From: Edwardsiella anguillarum
Lineage (GTDB): Bacteria > Pseudomonadota > Gammaproteobacteria > Enterobacterales > Enterobacteriaceae
Assembly (NCBI RefSeq): GCF_008801815.1
Contig: NZ_VZOX01000011.1
DNA length: 64,000 nt
Strand: one strand, 5' to 3'
Translations under genes and position numbers: made by a program
Shown: positions 36,501-43,726 of the stretch, piece after piece
Layout: the number at the start of each line of letters is the position of its first letter
Position numbering within the stretch: the stretch's first letter is position 1
The notes under the pieces: generated by a model
Told to the model about the DNA's origin: nothing
Database searches by the model: none
What the model saw: only the letters and a program-made list of their open reading frames with translations

Positions 36501-37842
36501 CGCGGGCGGTTCGTCGTCGGGCAGCGGCGCGGGCGGTTCGTCGTCGGGCAATGGCGCGGGCGGTTCGTCGTCGGGCAATGGCGCGGGCGGTTCGTCGTCG
36601 GGCAATGGCGCGGGCGGTTCGTCGTCGGGCAGCGGCACGGGCGGTTCGTCGTCGGGCAGCGGCGCGGGCGGTTCGTCGTCGGTCAGCGGCGCGGGCGGTT
36701 CGTCGTCGGGCAACGGCGCGGGCGGTTCGTCGTCGGGCAGCGGCGCGGGCGGTTCGTCGTCGGGCAACGGCGCGGGCGGTTCGTCGTCGGGCAGCGGCGC
36801 GGGCGGTTCGTCGTCGGGCAGCGGCGCGGGCGGTTCGTCGTCGGGCAGCGGCGCGGGCGGTTCGTCGTCGGGCAGCGGCGCGGGGGATCCGCCGTCGGGC
36901 AGCGGCGCGGGCGGTTCGTCGTCGGGCAATATCAGCACGCCGGTTAATGGGGAGCATCTGTTCAGGAAAGAGGATAATACGGCGCTGCTGAAAAAGGCAC
37001 GGAGTATGTTTGCCGCACGGGAATATATCCTCAGTGACCACGTAGATCACTGGGAACAGATTATTGATTACACGGATGCGCAGAGCGGGGCATGGGCCAT
37101 GACTGGCTATAGCCACGGTGGTTATGACGCCTATAGCGTGAGGCAGAACGGCCTGGATTTCGGTTTCAGAAAGCACGGTGATTCAGGTGAATTCTGGGGC
37201 ACGGCGGTGGAGCTATATGATGGCAACAGCAGCGCTACGGGGTTCCGCGATGATTACAGAGTATGGGGCGTCAGCCTTTTCGCCGGCCAGACATTAGCAT
37301 CAGGCCTGTTTGTGGATGGTTCTGCGGGATACCGACAGCTGTCTGAGACATTTTCCGTTCAGGGCGATCTGAATGATCTGTCTGGGAATGTGAAGAGCCA
37401 TATTGCCACCGCTGGCGCCCGGATTGGGTGGCGGATAGATCTTAAAGACGCCGATATCGCTATCACGCCATCAGTCTCTGTGAACGGGGCCCGTATCGAT
37501 GGCAATTATCTGCAGGGCAATGGCCGGTCGGCAGAACTGCATGCGGGGGGGGCGCTGTGGCTGAAGGCTGGAGTGATGGTGGAGAAGGACTTTGGGATAC
37601 TGTCGATTAAATCCGGGTTATCCCGGAATATTACGCTGAATGAGATGCCGGGTATCACGCTTACTGATAACTGGAGGGCAAGACACTATAACGCGGAGCG
37701 CGCCGATCGCTATACCGCCTCCGTGGGGCTTGACGGCAGAGTGACGGAAAAACTGCATGTACAGCTGACGCTGAACAGCAGTTTTGACGGGGACTTTAAG
37801 ACAGACGGTGAGGGGGGGCTGGGAATACGCTATAGCTTCTGA
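33538..37842 (+). CDS. S6-family serine-protease autotransporter with Gly/Ser repeat linker
   Basis: From the ATG at 33538 (1434 residues; an upstream TTG is rejected) it starts with an extended signal peptide, MNRIYSLRYSTVARGFIAVPEFARK, then a hydrophobic core and a cleavage region near VEASIVSS. The passenger has an IgA1-protease/SPATE-type protease domain with a probable triad of His126 (VSVKHNSGYQ), Asp154 (SIDFHAPRLNKLVTE) and Ser257 (GDSGSPVFGWD). A long beta-helix passenger reaches about residue 940. A 171-residue Gly/Ser repeat covers about 961-1131. The last about 270 residues form an outer-membrane barrel ending GLGIRYSF. I do not see the NNLNKRMGDLRD-type linker used by classical SPATEs, so processing may differ. 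It lies between two IS256 remnants and is a likely virulence or colonisation factor. Confidence 0.93.
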   Translation: MNRIYSLRYSTVARGFIAVPEFARKCVCQIAGRSPLNAALLLSLLGSSSLVEASIVSSNIGYQQYRDFAENKGAFKPGATNISIYNKKGEQIATLNKTPMLDFSSVDSGIGVATLINPQYIVSVKHNSGYQTVGFGNGENQYNIVARNEHDSIDFHAPRLNKLVTEVAPTAVSGASQEEILDPSRFTVFYRVGSGTQYIQDDDGTLTEISGAYNYLTGGLLPASYYSHGGLSGIQVNMGGNINDYGVMASRPRPGDSGSPVFGWDAANKKWVLVAVHAANGGGVTSIEKLIPGAFISQVFSDDSDAPIRFDASAGHELSWTFDGSRGIGALTQGASVYSMHGQQGADLNAGKNLVFLGQAGLIDLKNSVSQGAGSLTFRNDYRVTASTGSTWSGAGIIVDKDASVYWQVNGVKGDNLHKIGEGTLVIQGEGVNEGGLKVGDGTVVLQQQTDKDGRVQAFDSVNIASGRPTVVLSDNRQVQPDNISWGYHGGTLDINGNSLTFHRLRAADYGAVLANNAEVRATVAMDYTLSPGNVALNSWSGSRQGTVGSLYEYRNPYANTTDYFILKTNSYGYFPTDQRSSDTWEYLGNNLVDAQKQVAERENAQGYLYHGQLKGNLNVSNVVAPGSSGKLVLDGSADISGSFTQENGRLTLQGHPVIHAYNDRAIADKLAATGDTSVRTQPTSFDQEDWENRSFTLGRLVLKNTDFGLGRNATLNTAIDASNSVVTLGDDRVFIDQKDGAGTDFRLSEGISAARNQAERSVFNGSAALSGNSQLNIVNALFNGDITGYSGTHVQLAQGGIWNMTQDSSLDVLQSRDGVLSLVTARWKPKTLTVNTLDASNLRIGLGVNTSDNASDRIDILNQAKGEHNILDMSYLFDQTVQLTNDLTLASAPAGTSHGYFSFASLNRGFTVYTPDTQIVEKDGRVQWQLKHSAILESADSATTPAGDGSNGASGSAGNGAGGSSSGNGVGDPPSGSGAGGSSSGNGAGGSSSGSGAGGSSSGNGAGGSSSGNGAGGSSSGNGAGGSSSGSGTGGSSSGSGAGGSSSVSGAGGSSSGNGAGGSSSGSGAGGSSSGNGAGGSSSGSGAGGSSSGSGAGGSSSGSGAGGSSSGSGAGDPPSGSGAGGSSSGNISTPVNGEHLFRKEDNTALLKKARSMFAAREYILSDHVDHWEQIIDYTDAQSGAWAMTGYSHGGYDAYSVRQNGLDFGFRKHGDSGEFWGTAVELYDGNSSATGFRDDYRVWGVSLFAGQTLASGLFVDGSAGYRQLSETFSVQGDLNDLSGNVKSHIATAGARIGWRIDLKDADIAITPSVSVNGARIDGNYLQGNGRSAELHAGGALWLKAGVMVEKDFGILSIKSGLSRNITLNEMPGITLTDNWRARHYNAERADRYTASVGLDGRVTEKLHVQLTLNSSFDGDFKTDGEGGLGIRYSF
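36418..36930 (+). repeat. 27-bp tandem repeat, 19 copies, inside the autotransporter gene
   Basis: Nineteen contiguous 27-base units encode nine-residue units of the form GAGGSSSGN or GAGGSSSGS. Variants are GVGDPPSGS, GTGGSSSGS, GAGGSSSVS and GAGDPPSGS. Total length is exactly 513 bases, so any whole-unit gain or loss stays in frame. The array lies between the passenger and the barrel. DPP units sit second from each end, which hints at expansion from the interior. Confidence 0.95.
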
Positions 37843-37892
37843 TATTTGGAGTCTGTAGAGAGCGTTCAGAATTCTGTATCACGTTAAAACTT

Positions 37893-38150
37893 CTACAGCG
37901 TTATCGCATTATTTAGGCGCCCCTCCAAATAAATGGCTAACTGCGACAATGTCGAATTCCAGCTCTGGATCGGCATTGTCCATTTTCCCTGTGCGTTCAT
38001 CAGTCCCAGATAAATCAGCGTCAAGAGACTGTTTTCATTAGGGAAAGTTTATTTTGTTTTCGTCAGCTTCCTGAACTGACGATGTACTGATTCGATAGTA
38101 TTCGTGGTGTAAACATTGATGGCCCACGTTGCCACATTGGCGTGAGTGGG
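37893..38150 (-). pseudogene. IS256-family transposase C-terminal remnant (right copy)
   Basis: Read on the minus strand: NVATWAINVYTTNTIES, VHRQFRKLTKTK, a stop, then FPNENSLLTLIYLGLMNAQ, GKWTMPIQSWNSTLSQL and LEGRLNNAITL ending at 37893. This is the standard C-terminus of an IS256/Mutator transposase with an in-frame stop and no N-terminal part. It differs in sequence from the remnant at 29632, so the two come from different IS copies. It follows the autotransporter by 50 bases. Confidence 0.88.
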
Positions 38151-38167
38151 AGGCAGGCTGGCACCAT

Positions 38168-38201
38168 AAAAAACGCCCCGTCACGCGGGGTGACGGGGCG
38201 T
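38168..38201 (-). terminator. Rho-independent terminator of the PTS operon
   Basis: ACGCCCCGTCAC and GTGACGGGGCGT form a perfect 12-base stem with a five-base loop. On the minus strand it is followed by TTTTTT. It lies 24 bases after the IIC stop and marks the return to ordinary chromosome. Confidence 0.93.
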
Positions 38202-38225
38202 CTGTGAGGCAGGGCGGTCGCGCTA

Positions 38226-39482
38226 TCAGCGCACGATGATGCCCAGCAGAATGCCCACCACGCCAAAGTCGGCGTCGCTGAAGGTGGTGTTGGCGATGCC
38301 GATCTGGCCGAGTACCGGCAGCAGGAACACCGGCAGGAAGGTGATCAGCAGCCCCTGGGCGAAGGCGCCCAGGATGGCGCCGCGCCGCCCACCGGTGGCG
38401 TTGCCGAACACACCCGCCGCCGCACCGACGAAGAAGTGCGGTACCACGCCCGGGATGATCACCGTCATATTCAGCGCGTACAGCACGAACATGCCGATGA
38501 CCCCGGCGGCGAAGCTGCTCAAGAAGCCAACCAACACCGCGTTGGGGGCGTAGGGGAACACCACCGGGCAGTCCAGCGCCGGCTTGGCGTTGGGCACCAG
38601 CTTGTCGGAGATCCCCTTAAAGGCCGGGACGATCTCGGCGATCACCATCCGCACACCCTGCAAGATGATGTACACCCCGGCGGCGAAGGTGATGGATTGC
38701 ATCAGCGAGAACATAAACCAGTTCTTGCCGCCGCTCACCTCACGCACATAGTCACCGCCGGCGAACAGGCAGGTGATGATAAAGATGATGAACATGGTGA
38801 ACGAGATCGCCACCGGCGTATCACGCAGGAACAGCAGGCTCTTCGGCACATTCATGTCTTCGGTAGAGTGCTCTTTGTTACCGAACTTGCTGCCGATAAA
38901 GCCAGCCAGTACATAGGATACCGTCGAGAAATGGCCGATGGCCACGTCGTCTGAGCCGGTGATCTTTTTCATGTAGGGATGGGCGATGGCCGGGAAGAAC
39001 ACCATACAGAAGCCGACGATCAGCGAACCGACCAGCACCAGCATCGTGCCCTGCATCCCGGCGGTCGCCAGGATCACCGCCACCATCATCGACATAAACA
39101 GCGTGTGATGGCCGGTGAGGAAGATAAACTTCCACGGCGTCAGGCGGGCGATAACGATGTTGATCAGCATGGCGAAGAACATGATCATCGCCATCTCACG
39201 CCCGAAACTCTTCTGAGCGATGGAGACGATGGCCTCGTTATTCGGCACCACGCCATTAATACCGAAGGCATGTTGGAAGATGGCGGAGAAGTCACCCAGC
39301 GAGCTGACCACCAGACCGGCGCCGGCACCCAGAATGACAAAACCCATGATGGTCTTGATGGTGCCTTTAATGCATTCGGTAACCGGTTTTTTCTGGGCGA
39401 TTAAGCCGATGAGTGCGATCAGGCCGACTAATATCGCCGGTTCGGATAGCACATCCTGCATCAGAAAACGGAAGAATGACAT
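38226..39482 (-). CDS. PTS system IIC component, UlaA/SgaT family
   Basis: A 418-residue membrane permease of the L-ascorbate (UlaA) superfamily. It has about 11 hydrophobic segments and landmarks such as VILGAGAGLVVSSLG, TGHHTLFMSMM, GFCMVFFPAIAHPYMKKITGSDDVAIGHFS and VPHFFVGAAAGVFGNATGGRRGA. It moves the sugar while IIB phosphorylates it. It is last in a IIA-IIB-IIC operon read leftward. The UlaA family also takes sugars other than ascorbate. No ula catabolic genes adjoin, so the substrate is open. Confidence 0.9.
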   Translation of the reverse strand: MSFFRFLMQDVLSEPAILVGLIALIGLIAQKKPVTECIKGTIKTIMGFVILGAGAGLVVSSLGDFSAIFQHAFGINGVVPNNEAIVSIAQKSFGREMAMIMFFAMLINIVIARLTPWKFIFLTGHHTLFMSMMVAVILATAGMQGTMLVLVGSLIVGFCMVFFPAIAHPYMKKITGSDDVAIGHFSTVSYVLAGFIGSKFGNKEHSTEDMNVPKSLLFLRDTPVAISFTMFIIFIITCLFAGGDYVREVSGGKNWFMFSLMQSITFAAGVYIILQGVRMVIAEIVPAFKGISDKLVPNAKPALDCPVVFPYAPNAVLVGFLSSFAAGVIGMFVLYALNMTVIIPGVVPHFFVGAAAGVFGNATGGRRGAILGAFAQGLLITFLPVFLLPVLGQIGIANTTFSDADFGVVGILLGIIVR

Positions 39483-39492
39483 AGTGCCTCCA

Positions 39493-39780
39493 CTACAATG
39501 CGCCGAGTTTACGCAGGGCGACGCTCAGACGTTCTTTCATCGCCACTTTATCGATCATGTTATCCAGCGCGACGATCTCGCCGCCGACCTGCTGGGCGAC
39601 CAACTGCTCGGCGATATCGGCGGTACCGACGAAAATATCGCTGGCGGTGCCTTTGGCGGAGCCTAAATCGACATGGTTAACCTCGGCGTTGACCTGCAGA
39701 TCTTTTAGGATGGTCTTGATGCTCATTTCCATCATCAGACTGGTGCCTAAACCGTTACCGCATACCACTGTGATATTCAT
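39493..39780 (-). CDS. PTS system IIB component, SgaB/UlaB type
   Basis: A 95-residue IIB domain with the phosphocysteine Cys7 in the loop VVCGNGLGTSLMME, followed by the typical alpha/beta fold (VNHVDLGSAKGTASDIFVGT). It takes phosphate from the IIA protein and gives it to the incoming sugar. Ten bases separate it from the IIC gene and 26 from IIA, so all three are cotranscribed. Confidence 0.93.
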   Translation of the reverse strand: MNITVVCGNGLGTSLMMEMSIKTILKDLQVNAEVNHVDLGSAKGTASDIFVGTADIAEQLVAQQVGGEIVALDNMIDKVAMKERLSVALRKLGAL

Positions 39781-39806
39781 AATTATTCCCTCGGTGTAAT
39801 TCGTAA

Positions 39807-40250
39807 TTAATAACGCGCGATGACTTGCAGGATCTCATCGACGCTTTCTGCCTGTTGCAGCCTATCGATATCGTCTTGGTTATCGAATAGCTCGGCGAGT
39901 TTGGCGATGATGCCGATGTGGCTATTACTATCGGTGGCGGCCAATACGATCAGTAATTTAATCGGATCGTTACCGGCGGAGCCGAATTCGACGCCGTGTT
40001 TAATCACGGTCAGGCCTAATGCCAATTGATTAACGCCATCTTCCGGGCGTGCATGCGGCATTGCCATGCCTGGGCCCAGCACATAATAGGGGCCGATTTT
40101 GTTATGCGACTGAATAATGGCATCGACATAGCCAGGGGTAATCGCATTATTTTCTATCAGTGGGGCACAGGCGGTTTGAATCGCCTCACGCCAGTCCGTT
40201 ACCTGCTCGATAACCTGAATGACGTTGGGGGTAAGCAGTTTCGTCAACAT
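39807..40250 (-). CDS. PTS system IIA component, mannitol/fructose (type 2) fold
   Basis: A 147-residue cytoplasmic IIA protein. The phosphohistidine is His66 in GMAMPHARPEDGV, followed by LTVIKHGVEFGS and VLAATDSNSHIGIIAKLAELF, standard for the PTS_EIIA_2 family. It receives phosphate from HPr. It is the first gene of the PTS operon. Two LacI-type operators lie 72-119 bases upstream of its start. Confidence 0.93.
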   Translation of the reverse strand: MLTKLLTPNVIQVIEQVTDWREAIQTACAPLIENNAITPGYVDAIIQSHNKIGPYYVLGPGMAMPHARPEDGVNQLALGLTVIKHGVEFGSAGNDPIKLLIVLAATDSNSHIGIIAKLAELFDNQDDIDRLQQAESVDEILQVIARY

Positions 40251-40321
40251 TCAATCGGCTCCTGGTCATGTCGGCTGTTTTTTTAAAATGATTCTCTTGT
40301 GAAAGGCATAGTAGAGAGCAA

Positions 40322-40335
40322 TGGTAGCGCTATCT
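40322..40335. promoter_or_regulatory. LacI-family operator O1
   Basis: TGGTAGCGCTATCT, a 14-base near-palindrome differing at two positions from O2. Its centre is 34 bases from that of O2, a little over three helical turns. Confidence 0.65.
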
Positions 40336-40355
40336 AGTTCGAGGAGGTGATTTCG

Positions 40356-40369
40356 TGATAGCGCTATCA
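40356..40369. promoter_or_regulatory. LacI-family operator O2 (perfect palindrome)
   Basis: TGATAGCGCTATCA is a perfect 14-base palindrome with the central CG pair favoured by LacI-family repressors (TGnnARCGYTnnCA). It lies between the PTS operon and the LacI-family gene, so it probably serves both. Confidence 0.8.
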
Positions 40370-40482
40370 TTTTGCTGCGAAATTAATCCGCCGGCGCTCA
40401 AAGCGCGTCGCTGCGCTGATCATCGGCGGCAAGCTGTGCTACCGTAAGACGGTCAGTGATCAATGTGAATACACCCTACTTC

Positions 40483-41517
40483 ATGGAAAAAACACGCAAG
40501 AGAAAAGGCACCGGGCGCGTCACCCTACAAGAGGTCGCACAACGAGCCGGTGTCGGCTCGATGACGGTATCGCGCGCGTTACGCACCCCCGAACTGGTCT
40601 CCGCTAAGCTGCGCGCCAAGATCGATCAGGCGATCGCCGAGTTAGGCTACATTCCAAACTCGGCGGCGGGGATCCTGGCATCGGGGCAGAGCCGTACGGT
40701 GGCGGTGGTCGTCCCCTCGCTGCGTGATTACGCCAGCTCGGTGTTCCTGCAATCATTGCAGGCGGCGTTGAACGACAACGGCTATCAGGTGGTCATCGGC
40801 TGTCACGATTACCAGGCGAAGAGGGAGGCCGAGGTACTTTCTACGCTGCTGCAGAGTAGCCCGGCGGCCCTAGTGGTGTTCGGCGCGCTGAATGCGGAGC
40901 AGGCCGTCGAGCTGCTCGCCAACAGCGCGTTGCCGGTGATCTGCGCCGCCGGCGAGGACGCATACCCCTTCGCCCTGAACCTGCAGAGCAATATCGGCGA
41001 TGCGGCCTACTTCCTCACTGAGTACCTGCTGCGGCAGGGCCACCAGCGCATCGGCTATATCGGCGCCCAGATGGGGCGCAAGATACAAGGGCAACAGCTG
41101 AGCGGCTGGAGCCGGGCGATGCTGCACCATAACTATAGCGCCGAACAGAGCATTACCACGCCCTATGTGGCGACGATGGAGTTTGGCCGCCAGGCCATCA
41201 GCGACATGTTGACCCGCCAGCCGGAGCTGGAGGCGGTGGTATGCAGCCACGAGGCAATCGCGCTGGGGGTGCTGTTTGAATGCCAACGGCGGCTGATCAA
41301 GCTGCCCGGCATGTTGGCGCTGGCCTGCGTCGAAGGCTCCGCCAACTGCGACCAGATCCACCCCTCGTTAACCTCGCTGCGTATCGATTACGACAAGATG
41401 GCGCATGAGGCGGCGAAGCGCCTACAGCAATGGCTGGCCGCCCTGGATGGCGAGCATCCTGGCGCGCCGCAGACGGTGATCTTCCCCTATAAGTTTGTCG
41501 CCCGGCAGAGCGCCTAG
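40483..41517 (+). CDS. LacI-family transcriptional regulator, GntR/IdnR-like
   Basis: From the ATG at 40483 the protein has 344 residues. A GTG at 40456 would add nine. Neither has a clear ribosome site. The N-terminal helix-turn-helix and hinge run VTLQEVAQRAGVGSMTVSRALRTPELVSAKLR and IDQAIAELGYIPNSAA. The periplasmic-binding-protein-like core follows to the end. It resembles the gluconate/idonate branch. Its divergence from the PTS operon, with two matching operators between, points to it as that operon's repressor. The inducer would be a PTS sugar or its phosphate. Confidence 0.88.
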   Translation: MEKTRKRKGTGRVTLQEVAQRAGVGSMTVSRALRTPELVSAKLRAKIDQAIAELGYIPNSAAGILASGQSRTVAVVVPSLRDYASSVFLQSLQAALNDNGYQVVIGCHDYQAKREAEVLSTLLQSSPAALVVFGALNAEQAVELLANSALPVICAAGEDAYPFALNLQSNIGDAAYFLTEYLLRQGHQRIGYIGAQMGRKIQGQQLSGWSRAMLHHNYSAEQSITTPYVATMEFGRQAISDMLTRQPELEAVVCSHEAIALGVLFECQRRLIKLPGMLALACVEGSANCDQIHPSLTSLRIDYDKMAHEAAKRLQQWLAALDGEHPGAPQTVIFPYKFVARQSA

Positions 41518-41588
41518 GCGCGCGACCTACCCGTTAAATCCCAGCTCGGCGGAGATAGCCCCGGCGGTGGCACGCTCCCCATGCGACA

Positions 41589-43388
41589 TCAGGCGCGGTG
41601 GGCGGGGTCTGCCTCGCTGTCGCGCTGTACCAGTGCGATCAGGGTGCAGGGGGCCGCAGGCGCGCTATCGGCGCGCACGGGCTGGAGCTTTCCGCTCTCT
41701 GACAGGGTAAACAGCGGAATGACGCCCTGGTGCATCGCCAGGTACTCCGGCCAGCCGAAGTTCTTATTCAGGCGAGTGACCTTGATGATGGCGCCTCTGG
41801 CTATCAGGCTACTCAGTTTCCCGTAGCTGGCCTCGTGATTGAAAAGGCTCTCGTGGCGGCGGAAACGCGCGCTCTCCGCACGATCGCCGCGTCCCTTCAG
41901 CGGCGAGCCGGAGCGGATCGCGAAGACGTTCTCATCGCCGAGGATATGGCCGAAGTGGTAGATGGCCAGGGCGTTCTGGTGGCGGTTGGGCGACAGGGCG
42001 AACACCTGTGCCGTTTCGCCGAGATTGAGGTAGTTTTCCGCGTGCTCGGAATAGGCGTGGCCGTAATAGGCGGGGATCCCCTCCATGCGCGCCTGACGGT
42101 AATACTCCCAGCTGCTGTCGCTGACGATGACGGGGATCTCCAGCTTGATCAGCGCCTGGGCCAGCAGGCGGGCCACGCCGTTGGCCCCGATGATCAGTAC
42201 GCCGCGCGGCTTACGTTGCTGGACGCGTAGCAGGCGGGCCACGAAGCGACTGGTCAGGCTCTGCAGGATGACGGTGCCGATGATGATGGCGAAAACCACC
42301 GTCACCAGCCGTCCGGCATCCGGGTAGCCGCTGCGCTGCAGCGTCAGGGCAAAGAGGGCGCTGACGGCCGCGGCGACGATCCAGCTGAGCAATAGCCGCT
42401 CGCGCCACCGCAGCGAGGAGCGCCAGGTGGAGACGGCGATGCACAGCGGCCGGGCGATGAACTGCACGGCGCACAGCACCCCGATGAGCGGCCAGCCCAT
42501 CTGCCAGAGCGCTGCGATATCGAGGCGTGCCGCTAGGATAATGAAGAGGGCGGAGATCAGGATGACGGAGAGCTCCTCCTTAAAGGCGAGGATATCGCTG
42601 GTATCGACATCGCGCATGTTGGCCAGCAGGATGCCGATCACCGTGACGGCCAGTAGCCCCGACTCGTCGGCGATGGCGTTCGACAGGCCGAAGGCGGCCA
42701 GCACCGAGGCGAGGACCGCCAGGTTTTGCAGATAGCTCGGTACCCAGGCGCGGCGCAGGCTAACACCGATAAGATAGCCGCACGCCAGCCCGACGAGCAG
42801 GCCGGACAGGACGGTGCTGCCCAGCGTCCAGAAAAGATGGCCGTAAGACCGGGCGCTTTGCTGCAGGACGATGAATTCGAAGACCAGCAGCGTGAAGATG
42901 GCGCCGATGGGATCGATGATGATCCCCTCCCAGCGCAGCACCTGGTTGATGCGGGCGTTCGGGCGCACCACGCGCATCAGGGGGGCGATCACCGTGGGGC
43001 CGGTGACCACGGTTACCGCGCCGATCAGCGCCGCTAGCTCCGGCGGCAGCCGCAGCAGCCACCAGCAGGCGAGGCCGATGACGGCAAAGGTGACCAGCAT
43101 GCCGATGCTGACCAGGTTACGCACGACGCCGCCCAGGCCGCGTATCTCCTCCCGCCGCAGCGTCAGCGCGCCTTCGAACAGGATGATCGCCACCGACAGG
43201 GAGACGAGGGGAAACAGCAGCTCGCCAAAGAGCGGGTCGGGCTGTACCAGGTGGGTGACCGGGCCGAGAACAATCCCAAACAAGAGCAGCAGCAGTATGG
43301 CCGGTAGGCGCAGTGACCAGGCGGCCCATTGCGCCAGCAGGGCGCTTAATCCAATCAGCACCAACATCAGCGGGGCAGATAACGCCAT
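41589..43388 (-). CDS. CPA1-type Na+/H+ (or K+/H+) antiporter with C-terminal nucleotide-binding domain
   Basis: A 599-residue inner-membrane protein. About 12 membrane segments cover residues 1-390, with the ion-binding region LIGAVTVVTGPTVIAPL and EGIIIDPIGAIFTLLVFE. A TrkA-N/RCK-like Rossmann domain starts near residue 405 (RGVLIIGANGVARLLAQALIKLEIPVIVSD), and a further regulatory domain lies at about 520-590. It exchanges cations for protons and adjusts pH and salt balance, and the Rossmann part suggests control by NAD(H) or a nucleotide. It stands alone between the LacI-type regulator gene and uidA. Confidence 0.9.
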   Translation of the reverse strand: MALSAPLMLVLIGLSALLAQWAAWSLRLPAILLLLLFGIVLGPVTHLVQPDPLFGELLFPLVSLSVAIILFEGALTLRREEIRGLGGVVRNLVSIGMLVTFAVIGLACWWLLRLPPELAALIGAVTVVTGPTVIAPLMRVVRPNARINQVLRWEGIIIDPIGAIFTLLVFEFIVLQQSARSYGHLFWTLGSTVLSGLLVGLACGYLIGVSLRRAWVPSYLQNLAVLASVLAAFGLSNAIADESGLLAVTVIGILLANMRDVDTSDILAFKEELSVILISALFIILAARLDIAALWQMGWPLIGVLCAVQFIARPLCIAVSTWRSSLRWRERLLLSWIVAAAVSALFALTLQRSGYPDAGRLVTVVFAIIIGTVILQSLTSRFVARLLRVQQRKPRGVLIIGANGVARLLAQALIKLEIPVIVSDSSWEYYRQARMEGIPAYYGHAYSEHAENYLNLGETAQVFALSPNRHQNALAIYHFGHILGDENVFAIRSGSPLKGRGDRAESARFRRHESLFNHEASYGKLSSLIARGAIIKVTRLNKNFGWPEYLAMHQGVIPLFTLSESGKLQPVRADSAPAAPCTLIALVQRDSEADPAHRA

Positions 43389-43726
43389 AGCGATCCCTTC
43401 CTGTAGACAGCGCGGTTAATGGGGACAGGTTTCTCTCTATTCTAGCGGGTCTATTTTTAGTCATCATTTATATAAATTCGCATCGTTCATTGTATTTCTG
43501 AATTTGATTTATATTGATGATCAATGGGTTGGAATTGTCTGAATCTGTATCGCGCCGATCGGCGGGGCTGAGCCCCCGAGCCCGGCGATATCGCGTTTTA
43601 CCCGCGCTGTCCCTCGGCCGCGGGCTGTCCGGTAGAAAATTTCTTCGATCTTTAAGGTAACTTTTACCGTCTCCGACGGGTGTAGAGATGATCCCTGTTT
43701 TTTTCTCTACACACTGGAGTGTTGCC
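43389..43726. promoter_or_regulatory. Regulatory region upstream of uidABC
   Basis: A 338-base gap with no gene. GTGTAGAG (43680-43687) and CTCTACAC (43705-43712) form an eight-base inverted repeat just before the uidA ribosome site, a possible operator or leader hairpin. GGTAA-CTT-TTACC (43656-43668) is a second, smaller dyad. No uidR gene is present beside uidA, so the controlling repressor would be elsewhere. Confidence 0.45.

Noticed and set aside
36318..36991. Long antisense and shifted frames (Asp/Pro and Ala/Arg repeats) over the autotransporter repeat
   Set aside because: They exist only because a 27-base GC-rich repeat without stops keeps several frames open. The sense frame has family homology on both sides.
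38158..38166. GGCACCAT near the PTS terminator as a possible right attachment site matching the leuX 3' end
   Set aside because: Only eight bases match and the adjacent tRNA bases are not repeated, so chance is the simpler reading. No right attachment site was found in the window.
41525..41587. Minus-strand peptide LMSHGERATAGAISAELGFNG as the tail of a lost regulator
   Set aside because: Too short to assign; no upstream part of such a gene is present.
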